From contig JABSOQ010000016.1 in NCBI GenBank assembly GCA_013216195.1, positions 1 to 42,984 on the forward strand: a stretch of DNA of 42,984 nucleotides. Direction: 5' to 3'. Both the position numbers and the translations under genes were made by a program. Shown here piece after piece: positions 15,173-23,875 of the stretch. How positions within the stretch are numbered: position 1 is the first letter of the stretch; each line of letters begins with the position of its first letter. The notes under the pieces were generated by a model that worked only from the letters and a program-made list of their open reading frames with translations, was not told where the DNA came from and ran no database searches. This DNA comes from Bdellovibrionales bacterium (lineage in GTDB: Bacteria; Bdellovibrionota; Bdellovibrionia; Bdellovibrionales; UBA1609).

Positions 15173-17266
15173 ATGAAACAGACCAAGACCGGCCTAATGG
15201 CTTTGACGTTCACTTTCATGGTTTGCCTTTCGCTAAGTGCGAGCTCTGATGTAGCTGAAAAAGTTCGAGACAGACTGAGATCTGCTGATCTTAGCGTTGA
15301 TACAGATTTAGTCGACATTAACCTTACCGACTTTGCTCGAGCGCGATTCAATATTGGAGTCGGAGTTCGCCAAAACCGAGATAAAAAAACCTACTCGAGA
15401 ACCGAAAGAGTTAAACTTGGTGCCTCGATCGGACGCTCTTTTGGTGAGAACATTTTTTTTAATTCATTTGTCGACGGAGGCTCCGAACTCGAGATTATCA
15501 GGCAGTTTGATTCACAAGTTGCTGCTCTCAATATAGCCTCTACACCTCCCTATAACCCTATGGAGAAGATCCCGGTGTCTGCTGAAAAAGCTCAGGGCTT
15601 GGCTGTTGGTGACTACGTGAAATTTAAATCTCGATTGGCCTTTTCTGTTGGCCCAAGAACAGCGCACTCCATTGGTATCACTCGAATTAGTGGTGCTGTT
15701 AGCTACCTGCTTTACGGTGACTTTCAAATGGAAGTCTACAAAATGGATGATGATGAATATCTACTCAGAGCCTCGACTCTCAAAAAGGGTACGAAGAGCT
15801 TGAGCTTAAGCTATCAACCCACATCTGAACTGAAACTTTTTGCGGTTGTGGCGGGAGGCTTTCAAGGCAAGGTGCTCGAGCAGATTGAAAAAACACTCAT
15901 CCCTACAACCTTTGCCAGCGTCTCAACTCACGAGAGCAGTGGCAACCTTTTGACGATTGAGTATCTTTACAACTTTGATAGCCCTTCTGATCCTGGCGCA
16001 AAAGCATTTGAAGACGTAGTGAATCCCGAGAATTGGGTACGAGACTCATTTGAAATGCTTAATCCTCTCAGAGAGCAAGACAGATTGGCAGAAGCTATTC
16101 AGGTTCGTTTTGAAGAATCAGAGCGACTCGCTGACTTGGCTACTGACTCGGAGTATGACGTACTTAGAAACTCAAGATCAGATGCAAAGTTTAAAGAAAA
16201 CGGTGGACGCATCAGCCTTGACCTTAAATTGATTGATGGCGGGTGGAACACCAACTTTGTGCAGCAAGACTTAACCGTGCAAGATTCAGCAGGCCTCTGG
16301 AAGAAGTACCGAATCGTGAACCTGGTTAAGCAATCGCAACTGGGCTTTCTTGGCTTGCTAGGAGTTAAGACCAGACGTGAGGGCAACTTGGTTTTTGAAA
16401 TGAACGAGCAAGGCTTAATCGACAACTTTATGAACCTCAGCTACCACTACTCAAGAGATGAAAAAACCTTACGCCGCTCGGAGCTCGATGACATTCAAGG
16501 TCAGATTCATAGAATGATGCCTGAGAAATATCACAGTCAATTGACACTCGACCAATGGGAAAGCCGAATACTGAGAAGAGACACTCGAGTTGACGCCGAG
16601 CTCATCTTTCATGAGCCCGGCTGGGAGCTTGTTAGCCGCCTCGGCATGCAAGAGATGAAAGACTTTTTGGCTGACTACTTTCAAATGATTAGTGATGGCC
16701 AAGAGCAAAAACCAAAGCGTTACGGTAATCTTAGGGTTCGCAATGGGTCTCAATCGACAGACAAAAGTTATCTTGAAAACGCTAAGAGTGACATAGAATA
16801 CATCGAGAGATGCTTACCAGCCGCACTATCTCGTAACTCTGGCGTTCTCACTGGCTACGACCCAAAGAGACAGTTCAGATGCTCTTCTACTGAGATCGAC
16901 TTCACTATCCCCTCACTTGGCGAACTTCTCGGCCGTAAGCAAGATAAAAAAGGCGACCCGAGGCTCGTGACCCATGAAGAACGATGGCAGTATTTTGTGG
17001 CTTTGAGAAAAAACATTACCTTCTTTCAGCTGTCTTCTGGAATTCTAGCCAGACTTCTTGAGCTCGCAATAGAAAAGCATGCTCAAGGTACCAGCTTCTC
17101 AGACTATGCTGCATTTCGCCTGGTTGCCACCACAAAAGATGAAGGCGCTATCGAAGTCACTATCGGAGACTTTGACCAAGCGGATGGCATGAGAAACATA
17201 CTTCGCTCTCGAGATAGAATCTTGAATCGTGAGTTTGACCCCGAGATCTTCAAAGAGCTGAATTGA
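15173..17266 (+). CDS. Secreted 697-residue protein of unknown function, motor-cluster member
   Basis: The protein has a signal peptide (about 1-24: GLMALTFTFMVCLSLSASS) and no further membrane helix. The first 280 residues alternate polar and hydrophobic residues, with many strands (RARFNIGVGVRQN, VKLGASIGRSFGENIFF, LSLSYQPTSELKLFAVVAGG), as in outer-membrane or periplasmic beta domains. The C-terminal half is more helical, with two cysteines (CLP, CSS near 570-590) in a possible disulfide. No family is recognised. It lies next to a convergent motB-motA pair and close to a FliF/FliG-like gene, so it may be the outer or periplasmic part of that machine. AAGGA lies six bases before the ATG. 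Confidence 0.7.
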   Translation: MKQTKTGLMALTFTFMVCLSLSASSDVAEKVRDRLRSADLSVDTDLVDINLTDFARARFNIGVGVRQNRDKKTYSRTERVKLGASIGRSFGENIFFNSFVDGGSELEIIRQFDSQVAALNIASTPPYNPMEKIPVSAEKAQGLAVGDYVKFKSRLAFSVGPRTAHSIGITRISGAVSYLLYGDFQMEVYKMDDDEYLLRASTLKKGTKSLSLSYQPTSELKLFAVVAGGFQGKVLEQIEKTLIPTTFASVSTHESSGNLLTIEYLYNFDSPSDPGAKAFEDVVNPENWVRDSFEMLNPLREQDRLAEAIQVRFEESERLADLATDSEYDVLRNSRSDAKFKENGGRISLDLKLIDGGWNTNFVQQDLTVQDSAGLWKKYRIVNLVKQSQLGFLGLLGVKTRREGNLVFEMNEQGLIDNFMNLSYHYSRDEKTLRRSELDDIQGQIHRMMPEKYHSQLTLDQWESRILRRDTRVDAELIFHEPGWELVSRLGMQEMKDFLADYFQMISDGQEQKPKRYGNLRVRNGSQSTDKSYLENAKSDIEYIERCLPAALSRNSGVLTGYDPKRQFRCSSTEIDFTIPSLGELLGRKQDKKGDPRLVTHEERWQYFVALRKNITFFQLSSGILARLLELAIEKHAQGTSFSDYAAFRLVATTKDEGAIEVTIGDFDQADGMRNILRSRDRILNREFDPEIFKELN

Positions 17267-17356
17267 GAGCTGAGGGTTATAACTTTTCGACTGAAGATCT
17301 CTAGTCTACTTGGGGCACGGGCAATTAGCTCGAAGCCCACAAGTCAATTCGTATTG

Positions 17357-18127
17357 TTATTGTTTTGAGGCCGGCGCTCTCTCTTCTAGAATCAAAGAGA
17401 GACTTCGCGTGTTGCGAGTTTGAAAGGCCACACCTTTGGCGCTGACCTGGTAGGGGTCAAGACCCCACTCTAGGGCTTCGTTCAAGGCTCGTGTGGCTCG
17501 AAGTACACTTAAGTCAAAATTGTTTCTTAAATGCTTAGATCGCAACCTCACAATTTTGGACTGATCGGTATGACCGATAATGGTGATTTGAAGCTCACCT
17601 AGGTAGGGCTTCAACTTCGTTAGCACACTGAAGAACAACTTTCGACCACTGTCGGGTAGGTCTACTCCTCCAGGATTAAAAAGCTTATCTGGAAAATGTA
17701 AGACCAATTGCTTCTCTTTTTCTTCTATTTTAAAGCCACCCTGCGAGATGATTCTCTTCAGAGTTTCTGCTGGTTTTCTATCATATTTGCCTTCTTTGTC
17801 AGGACCGCCAAAACCTGCTCCTGAAAAAGCAAAACCTCCACCTGTGCCTTCACCAGCACCACTACCTGAACCTGAACCTGAACCTGAACCATCACCAGAT
17901 CCTTGGCTACCGGTACCTGAGGCGTCAATCACGATCTTGTCAATGATCGACTGGGTCTTTTCTTTACTGTACGAGAAGAAGATAATGAAGAAGCTCAAAA
18001 GTACCATAAGAAAGTCGGCATACGAGACGGCCCATGATTCACCTTCTGACTCAAAATACTGCTCTTCAGGAGGTTCAATTCGAATGCGTCTACGCTTGTG
18101 ACTATCCCGCACGTTGACTGACCTCAT
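17357..18127 (-). CDS. Second MotB-type stator subunit with Gly-Ser linker
   Basis: The protein has a basic N-terminal tail (SHKRRRIRIEPPEEQ), one membrane helix with SWAVSYADFLMVLLSFFII, whose Asp is the expected ion site, a low-complexity GSGSGSGSG linker, and a proper OmpA-like domain (ITIIGHTDQSK ... LSVLRA ... KGVAFQ). Unlike the MotB at 8355, the GHTD peptidoglycan residues are present, so it should be a wall-anchored stator. ATG 18127 is preferred over an in-frame TTG at 18133. It overlaps the preceding motA-like gene by 26 bases (coupled translation). The residues after GHTD are shortened at the C-terminus compared with flagellar MotB. Confidence 0.87.
   Translation of the reverse strand: MRSVNVRDSHKRRRIRIEPPEEQYFESEGESWAVSYADFLMVLLSFFIIFFSYSKEKTQSIIDKIVIDASGTGSQGSGDGSGSGSGSGSGAGEGTGGGFAFSGAGFGGPDKEGKYDRKPAETLKRIISQGGFKIEEKEKQLVLHFPDKLFNPGGVDLPDSGRKLFFSVLTKLKPYLGELQITIIGHTDQSKIVRLRSKHLRNNFDLSVLRATRALNEALEWGLDPYQVSAKGVAFQTRNTRSLSLILEERAPASKQ
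17865..17888. repeat. Tandem hexanucleotide repeat in the MotB linker
   Basis: Four exact tandem copies of CCTGAA (plus strand) encode the Gly-Ser repeat of the MotB linker. Copy changes would stay in frame and alter linker length. Confidence 0.8.
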
Positions 18128-18812
18128 CCTCAATCAAGTCGACTGGCTCATCTCCATTAACCAGCAGCAACAACTCGTAGAGATTGAGGCAGAGTCTTTT
18201 GTAGCGCACTTGTTTTACATGCAACCGGTCAGCCAATGGATTCAAAAGGGCGTTGGCAATGAATAGTCCAAAAAATGTAGCCGTCATCGCAAGGGCTAAA
18301 CTCTCCCCCACGCTGTTAGCCTGACTATCTAAATTTTTAAAGAGCGCCACCATACCCATAACGGTACCCATCATACCCAGTGCCGGTGGGTATTTGGCTA
18401 GGTTCTTCAAAGCGTGAACAGCGTCAGACTTTTCGGCGATGAGATCATTTCTCTTTTGCGACAGCAAGGCGACAAAAAGATCGTTGTCGATCCCCATCTC
18501 CCACAGCTGAGCAGCGTAATTGATAAGGGGATGACCGCTCTGCTTAAGCAAGGCTTTTGTTTTAGATAGTTCAACAATGTCATGTCTGTAAGAGTCTATG
18601 GAATGATGAGACGAGCTGTAGACCATCTCTTTGAGACCAATAAGAATGTTTCGAATCCCTCTCCCCGGCACAGAGAAAAAGATAATTGCCAAAGTTCCAC
18701 CAACCACAATTAAGATTGAGTGGTACTGCATATACACATCTAGGCTACCCTCAAGTGAGAGCCCCAAGACAGCAAGCATTCCAAAAAAGCCAATAAATAA
18801 GGTCCAAGACAT
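18102..18812 (-). CDS. Second MotA-type stator subunit
   Basis: This 236-residue MotA/TolQ/ExbB superfamily protein has an N-terminal helix pair (MSWTLFIGFFGMLAVLGLSL; YHSILIVVGGTLAIIFF), a cytoplasmic loop, and two more helices (YPPALGMMGTVMGMVALF; LALAMTATFFGLFIANAL) with the usual end NPLADRL. It is the partner of the MotB that overlaps its 3' end. It diverges from the lipoprotein and FliF/FliG-like genes across a 176-base gap, so both arms may share control. Sequence differs clearly from the MotA at 7544, so this is not a recent copy. A non-flagellar motor role is inferred from context; TolQ/ExbB or a plain second flagellar stator are alternatives. Confidence 0.88.
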   Translation of the reverse strand: MSWTLFIGFFGMLAVLGLSLEGSLDVYMQYHSILIVVGGTLAIIFFSVPGRGIRNILIGLKEMVYSSSHHSIDSYRHDIVELSKTKALLKQSGHPLINYAAQLWEMGIDNDLFVALLSQKRNDLIAEKSDAVHALKNLAKYPPALGMMGTVMGMVALFKNLDSQANSVGESLALAMTATFFGLFIANALLNPLADRLHVKQVRYKRLCLNLYELLLLVNGDEPVDLIEDEVSQRAG

Positions 18813-18988
18813 ATTGAAGTATCGGAAGCAATCACCTGAACCTTACTGGACCAGTGTCTGTGTTTAGCTGTTATTCGTTGAATTTTGTTAATCTAGCGTA
18901 AAAACTAGCCCTTTGTCCGTAAAGCCGCGTTGTAGAGCCTCCGAAAACAAGAGAGTAGAAAAATTTTAATATTTTCGCGGACTGGTGA

Positions 18989-19552
18989 ATGAATAAAATC
19001 TTGTTAGTTTTGTCAGTATTAGTTTTTGTAGGCTGCTCGACGAGCGGATCGCAAAACACTGTGAGTGTTACGCTCAAGCAAGACGTACAGGTGCGCTACC
19101 CTGACGGAAGCGAAAAGCAAAAAGCCAAAGACTCGCAAATCAGTGTGAAAGATCAAGCACTCTTGGTTGAAAAGGCCGGCCATGTGGATGTAATGATTGT
19201 TCCATTGAATACGAAATCAGGCAAAGCCGAGCTCAGACTTAAACCTATCAAAGAGTTTGGTGGACCAGAACTCGACAAGTTTATAGATGCTTACGTGACC
19301 AAACTTATGACAAAAATCACTTTGGTCCAAGAGAGCCTTTCACGTTCACAATACAATCTTGCTCTACAAAAAGTGAAAGCTCTGCAGGTTGAATATCCGA
19401 ATTTAGTATATCTACAGTTTCTTGAAGCGAGCTGCTTGACGCTTATGGGTCAAAACGCTGAAGCCAAGCGAGTTCTCACGCGCGCGTTAGAAGATCACCC
19501 TGACAACCCCGAGGGGCAGCGACTTAATCGATACTTGAGCGGGAGCAGGTAA
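18989..19552 (+). CDS. Lipoprotein with C-terminal TPR-like repeat
   Basis: A type II signal peptide (MNKILLVLSVLVFVGCSTSG) puts the lipid on Cys16. Residues 25-80 look like a small beta domain (VSVTLKQDVQVRYPDG ... ALLVEKAGHVDVMIV), as in PEGA-type domains. Residues 105-185 form paired helices (QYNLALQKVKALQVEYPNL; YLQFLEASCLTLMGQNAEA; VLTRALEDHPDNP) typical of tetratricopeptide repeats, which bind proteins. It is followed after one base by the FliF/FliG-like gene and is surely cotranscribed with it. A role as a periplasmic scaffold of that complex is inferred. Confidence 0.72.
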   Translation: MNKILLVLSVLVFVGCSTSGSQNTVSVTLKQDVQVRYPDGSEKQKAKDSQISVKDQALLVEKAGHVDVMIVPLNTKSGKAELRLKPIKEFGGPELDKFIDAYVTKLMTKITLVQESLSRSQYNLALQKVKALQVEYPNLVYLQFLEASCLTLMGQNAEAKRVLTRALEDHPDNPEGQRLNRYLSGSR

Positions 19553-19553
19553 C

Positions 19554-21035
19554 ATGAAAACTCTAGGCTCAATCTTTTCTCTTATCACTTTTGTCTTAGG
19601 CTCACAGCTTGTATCTGCAGAAAGCAATCAAGAGTCTGTGATTCGTGAACAGGTTTCTTCGATCATCAAGTCTTATGATGAGAAGGCAACGTTTCAACTC
19701 AAATTCTCGAATTACTCATCCTCAAGAGCTAGCCGAGATAGCATACCCTTTGCACCGAACTCAGGGCGTACTGGTAATACGTCAAGCTATCTTGGAAAAA
19801 TCGAACTCAAGATCTTTACTCAATCACAAGAGCTTGTGCAAGGAGCACTCAGCACTCTTGAACTCTATCTGGGCGCTTACACAAAAAACGTAAGTATCAA
19901 TGTCGTAGATGTCGAAAGCAATGTCGTCTCATCACCAGAGGTTAAAAAGAAGTGGTATGACTATATGTTCAAGTCAGAGCCTCAATGGGTTATCGCTTTC
20001 TCACTCCTCTTCTCATTTTTGTTTCTAGCTCTAGTACTACTTGCAGCATCACGAAGAAGCATTAAAGCGATTTCAAGCGTAGAAGACGCTGTAGCGCGAG
20101 TGGGCCAAAATATGGCTGGTCAGAGCAATAAGTCCAACAAACAGCGAAATCAAGCGGACGCAGCAGTTACAACCGAAGACATCTCTGATTTTAAAACTTA
20201 TTTGTCTGACCTCAAAACAGATAGTCTGTTGGAAATGCTTGCAGACTGCTACTGGACTCACAACGACTCTTATGCCGCTGGTCTATGGAATGCGATGACT
20301 GCTACACAAAGAACTGAAGTGGCCAAGCTGACCTCTTGGGCTCAGGAGTATGCTGAGCATCTACTGACGGTAAAGCCACAGTTCTTTTCGAAATTCTACA
20401 GCCCCTACTACTTAAAGCCACTTCCACTGAACTCACTGGACCAGGCTGGCCTGTCAGAGGTAGTCGAGAGCAACCCTGATCTGTACAGCTTGATCTCAGA
20501 GCTTAGAAATGAATATCTGAGCATCAGCAGTGAGTGTCGTATTGAATTCGAAATGAACCGAAAAGACTCCGTCGACGAGGTAACTCGAGAGGCTCTTTTG
20601 AAAAAGATTGGGGCGGCAAAGACTGGCCAATCACGCTCTTTCGCATCGACTCGAATGATCCCGATCAATTCAATTGAAGACGAAGCCAAGCTTCTTGGTC
20701 GAAAAGACTTAGGCCTTGATATTATGGTGAGAATTCCAACGCTTGCATGGCTTAAGTACGAAGATAAAGAGAAGCTCACGACAGAGCTGCGCAAGTACAG
20801 CGCACAAGACCTCGCCGGTGCTTGGGTTGGCCCTGAAGAGGTTCTCAATTACATTGAAGAACTGATCCCAGAAAAGAAAATGACACTGATTCGATCTTAC
20901 TTAGAGCGAGTTGCTGAACCTTCTCGCCATGATCCGACTTTTGAAGAGCTCTCACGCCTCGGTATTGAGGCACTGATCGCACGCACCATGAATGGACAAC
21001 TTGACTCGGAAGTCACCCAAGATGAAGCGGCCTAG
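19554..21035 (+). CDS. Membrane protein joining a FliF-like periplasmic segment to a FliG-like cytoplasmic part
   Basis: The 493-residue protein has a signal peptide (1-22), a periplasmic region (23-143) with strand-helix-strand sequence resembling a ring-building domain (IELKIFTQSQELVQGALSTL ... NVSINVVDV), then KKWYDYMFKSEP and one membrane helix (145-166) ending in RRS, as seen at the C-terminal helix of FliF. The cytoplasmic part has an Armadillo/FliG-middle-like helical stretch (about 210-275) and, at 395-480, a run that aligns well with the FliG C-terminal motor domain: LTTELRKYSAQDLAGAW, GPEEVLNYIEELIP, LIRSYLERV. FliG's C-domain is what MotA pushes on. With motAB next door, this is likely the rotor or coupling part of a motor. 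Similarity is by eye only. Confidence 0.65.
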   Translation: MKTLGSIFSLITFVLGSQLVSAESNQESVIREQVSSIIKSYDEKATFQLKFSNYSSSRASRDSIPFAPNSGRTGNTSSYLGKIELKIFTQSQELVQGALSTLELYLGAYTKNVSINVVDVESNVVSSPEVKKKWYDYMFKSEPQWVIAFSLLFSFLFLALVLLAASRRSIKAISSVEDAVARVGQNMAGQSNKSNKQRNQADAAVTTEDISDFKTYLSDLKTDSLLEMLADCYWTHNDSYAAGLWNAMTATQRTEVAKLTSWAQEYAEHLLTVKPQFFSKFYSPYYLKPLPLNSLDQAGLSEVVESNPDLYSLISELRNEYLSISSECRIEFEMNRKDSVDEVTREALLKKIGAAKTGQSRSFASTRMIPINSIEDEAKLLGRKDLGLDIMVRIPTLAWLKYEDKEKLTTELRKYSAQDLAGAWVGPEEVLNYIEELIPEKKMTLIRSYLERVAEPSRHDPTFEELSRLGIEALIARTMNGQLDSEVTQDEAA

Positions 21036-21645
21036 ACTTGCAATCACCGTTCTTGCTACTATAGCTCTGTCTGGCCACCTGCTCTTTAGTAAACAGGCTA
21101 CGGCAAGCTCTCTTAAATCACCAGTTGAGAACCAAGAGGAGAAAAAGGCCTCATTGGTTCTGAATGCAGGCTACGCTTCGGCTGACAATGCCAATATTGA
21201 AGGGGTGTCTTTCTATGAAGCTGGGGCTGGACTAAACTTTGCTCTTAACGAGAACTTTTCGGTTACAGCGCAAGTTTCTCAAGGTCTTCTCACTTCGAAT
21301 TTTGGAACAGGCTTTACTTCTCTTGGAATGGGTATCGAGTATTCTCTTCTGGGCAGCAATACCCTAAAGCAACAGCAGGTCTCGCTAGAGAATTATAGTG
21401 TCTTTGATTTACAAGGGCGGCCAAATTCTTCTCTCGCAGTTTCAATCAATGCAAGACAGGTGTTCTTTAACGGTAGCGATCAAGTTTACCCCTTCACTGG
21501 TGTCGGTGCATGTGCCAAATACCGCCCTTTTGTAACTGCCACCGGGTACTGGGGCGTAGATCTCTGCTATGACTACCTACTCAACCCACCAAACAGCACC
21601 TCTATGTTCAGAGCCATGCTTGGATGGTCTGTTTTTCTATTCTAG
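21022..21645 (+). CDS. Small outer-membrane beta-barrel-like protein
   Basis: The start is placed at ATG 21022, which gives a signal peptide (MKRPRLAITVLATIALSGHL, end near ATAS) and a 14-base overlap with the preceding gene; an ATG at 20992 would add ten polar residues. The 207-residue product has about eight amphipathic strands (ASLVLNAGYASA, FYEAGAGLNFALN, FSVTAQVSQG, FTSLGMGIEYSLLG, SSLAVSINARQVFF, AMLGWSVFLF) and ends in phenylalanine, the usual mark for outer-membrane insertion. It likely forms the outer-membrane end of the lipoprotein-FliF/FliG-like operon. Confidence 0.68.
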   Translation: MKRPRLAITVLATIALSGHLLFSKQATASSLKSPVENQEEKKASLVLNAGYASADNANIEGVSFYEAGAGLNFALNENFSVTAQVSQGLLTSNFGTGFTSLGMGIEYSLLGSNTLKQQQVSLENYSVFDLQGRPNSSLAVSINARQVFFNGSDQVYPFTGVGACAKYRPFVTATGYWGVDLCYDYLLNPPNSTSMFRAMLGWSVFLF

Positions 21646-21752
21646 CTTCAAAGCACGAATTTGTGTCTTAACCAAAAGCCGCGTTGGCCCCAAAACCCCA
21701 ATATGAATATTAGAGATTGACTCCTAACACCCAATTGAACGACTTTTGCTAT

Positions 21753-22574
21753 ATGAAAACTCTGTACTTGATCCTGATAATTTGTTTTTTTGCAACAGGC
21801 TGCAAAGACAAAGCTAAGCCGACATCTCAACTTTCTGGAGTTGGTCGTGAAACAGCCGGTAATGTCAGTTTTCAGTGGAAAGACAGTGAAATCATTGTCA
21901 ACGAAACCTTACTCGAAAAAAAGGGTCTAACAGTTAAAACAAGAACTTTGCCTGACCCAAACAGCCGGCAAGACACGCTCTACAAGGGCGTGGTCTTTGC
22001 AGATTTGCTCAAGCTGGTAAAGAATGAATTGGCTATTGATCAAGACATTGTTGAAGTGCAGTTCATAGCATTAGATGGCTATGTACTAAGAGTAAAACCC
22101 CATGAGCTAGAAAACCGGCAAGTCTTTTATGTCTTACGAACCCCAGAATTGAATGATTTTAAAATTCGCAACCTTTCGTTGAACGTGAACTTCGACTGGC
22201 GACCTGGTTATGTGCTTTTGCCAAGGTTCGAAAACAAAAAGGGCTCCACAAGCCCCTACCAAGTTAAGACCGTAAAGCTACTTGATACAGTCGGCGAAAA
22301 CCCGATATTGGCAGCAGCTGGCGAAGAGCAAATTGCTGGCGCTAAGATCTTTGTTAAATCGTGCAGCAAATGCCACAGCCACTTCGGCTTTGGTGGCTTC
22401 AAGGCTCCGAAAATTGAACTCATGACTATCAGATACCCCAATGACAGCGCGTTAATGAAATTTCTGAGAGCACCATCTCAGACTTTAGGCCGGCCTATAG
22501 GTATGTCTGCCTTCGAAGGGTCGGATGAACAGATGGCCTCTTTGGTGCAATACCTAAGAACTCTTGAACAGTAG
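21753..22574 (+). CDS. Cytochrome c lipoprotein
   Basis: ATG 21753 opens a lipoprotein signal (TLYLILIICFFATGCKDK, lipid on Cys17); a longer frame from 21717 is not needed. The middle (GVVFADLLKLV ... VQFIALDGYVLRVKP) resembles a piece of the sulfite-oxidase-type molybdopterin fold, but without an evident cofactor cysteine. The C-terminal part holds one haem site, CSKCH (residues 202-206), in a small cytochrome c domain with GKxxF-like EEQIAGAKIF before it. It should be a membrane-tethered periplasmic electron carrier. It stands alone after the motor-like operon. Confidence 0.78.
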   Translation: MKTLYLILIICFFATGCKDKAKPTSQLSGVGRETAGNVSFQWKDSEIIVNETLLEKKGLTVKTRTLPDPNSRQDTLYKGVVFADLLKLVKNELAIDQDIVEVQFIALDGYVLRVKPHELENRQVFYVLRTPELNDFKIRNLSLNVNFDWRPGYVLLPRFENKKGSTSPYQVKTVKLLDTVGENPILAAAGEEQIAGAKIFVKSCSKCHSHFGFGGFKAPKIELMTIRYPNDSALMKFLRAPSQTLGRPIGMSAFEGSDEQMASLVQYLRTLEQ

Positions 22575-22714
22575 ACTGCCCACTTTGCTTGCACAGCCTT
22601 TTGGAGAGTGGCCTGCCCTGCTTTCAGCTTTTTCTTGAGCCTCGATCGCCCTCATGCTGTCATAGGTTATCTATATTATTCGCAACATATGATCTTACAG
22701 CAAGGAAGCTCAAG

Positions 22715-23860
22715 ATGCCTAAAGCCCTCTTACAAATGAAGTTGGTAAAAAAAGTCGCCCCGATTACAGGAGCATTCGGAATCGTCTCTGACGTGGCCAG
22801 TCCAGTGGTTGAGTTCTCAAACAAACTCCCATTCAAGGGTTTGGTAGATGTATTGACAGCCCTTTTAGCGGTGGCTTCAGTCAGTCTCGCCTTTTACTGG
22901 TTCATGGTTGTGAAGAAGAGACTCAAAGAGAATGAAGACTCTATGATACCCGAGATTCTGACCACATGCCTGATCGCAACCCTTGTGTTTTCATTCTTTT
23001 CTTTTGGTCAAATTATTACTGGCTCGAAGAAAAAAGGTGTCGTAGCGGCTGTGGTGCCTGGGGTTGAGAGTCTTCAAAAGAGTCTTTTTAAGATCGAAGC
23101 CAATCAAAAAGAGATGAAAACAAAACTGACCAATATCGAAGAGCAAATTGAGAAGATTGAGAAAATCTACACAATTGAAGATCTCGAGAAGCTTGCTGAT
23201 CAAGAATACTGGGATGAAGTCATCGCCCACCTTGATGATGTCAAAGCTCTCGAGCGAGACGAGAGATGGCAAACAGTTCTTGAAAGCTCTGTTACCGGCT
23301 GGATGGAGTCTTTGGTCAATAAAGAAGACACAGAAAAAGCCTATCTTGACTCTTCAGACGTTTACAATCGCTTTAAGACACTGAAAAAATCAAACGAAGC
23401 CATGAAACTCAAAGAGACGATTGGCATGAACTACATCAAAACTTGCTTGCAAGCGAAGCCATTAAAAAATTGTGTCCCTGTGTCTACTGAGTTCATCAAC
23501 TATGACAAAAAGAGAAAAGCTGACCTTGCAATCAAGGTGGGTAACCTCACCTCTTACTGGCGCAACATTCGTTTTGCTTCAACTTACTACGTAATGGCTC
23601 TTGATGTGCCTGACAGCACCGAAAAACTCTGCGGCGACGACCGCCTCCCAGCAGTAGTTCAAAACGGAGTCTATGCCTACTACCCTGAAGAAAAAGAGCG
23701 AGCAAAGAAGCTGTATGACGCTTGCCCTGAGCAAGTGACTAAGTACGCTTTGGCAAGAATTGAAAAACTAAGTGTCAACAATGTCGGCCTGAAGGATGTC
23801 TGCAAATCGCTAGACGGAAGAGTCGACAAATTACCAGCTAAATGTGCCAAAGCCAAATAG
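22715..23860 (+). CDS. Membrane protein with two helices and a coiled coil, unknown function
   Basis: The 381-residue product starts at ATG 22715, seven bases after AAGGA; a TTG at 22589 in frame is rejected. Two membrane helices (about 43-66 and 80-103) are followed by a coiled coil (116-152: LQKSLFKIEANQKEMKTKL and onward) and a helical domain with TPR-like spacing (YWDEVIAHLDDVKALERDERW; WMESLVNKEDTEKAYL). It contains several late cysteines (CLQAKPLKNC, CGDD, CPEQ, CKS, CAK). The next gene, a rhomboid protease, starts 15 bases on, so the two are probably one operon and may work together. No family is recognised. Confidence 0.68.
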   Translation: MPKALLQMKLVKKVAPITGAFGIVSDVASPVVEFSNKLPFKGLVDVLTALLAVASVSLAFYWFMVVKKRLKENEDSMIPEILTTCLIATLVFSFFSFGQIITGSKKKGVVAAVVPGVESLQKSLFKIEANQKEMKTKLTNIEEQIEKIEKIYTIEDLEKLADQEYWDEVIAHLDDVKALERDERWQTVLESSVTGWMESLVNKEDTEKAYLDSSDVYNRFKTLKKSNEAMKLKETIGMNYIKTCLQAKPLKNCVPVSTEFINYDKKRKADLAIKVGNLTSYWRNIRFASTYYVMALDVPDSTEKLCGDDRLPAVVQNGVYAYYPEEKERAKKLYDACPEQVTKYALARIEKLSVNNVGLKDVCKSLDGRVDKLPAKCAKAK

Positions 23861-23875
23861 ACGAGGTTTTTGAAC

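Noticed and set aside
16050-16232. Out-of-frame open frame inside the 697-residue gene
   Set aside because: It lies within a long, well-supported gene with no signal of its own.
17357-18812. Zorya-type anti-phage system (ZorA/ZorB are MotA/MotB homologs)
   Set aside because: No ZorC/ZorD/ZorE-like helicase or nuclease is adjacent, and the MotA lacks the long ZorA tail; the neighbours are envelope proteins.
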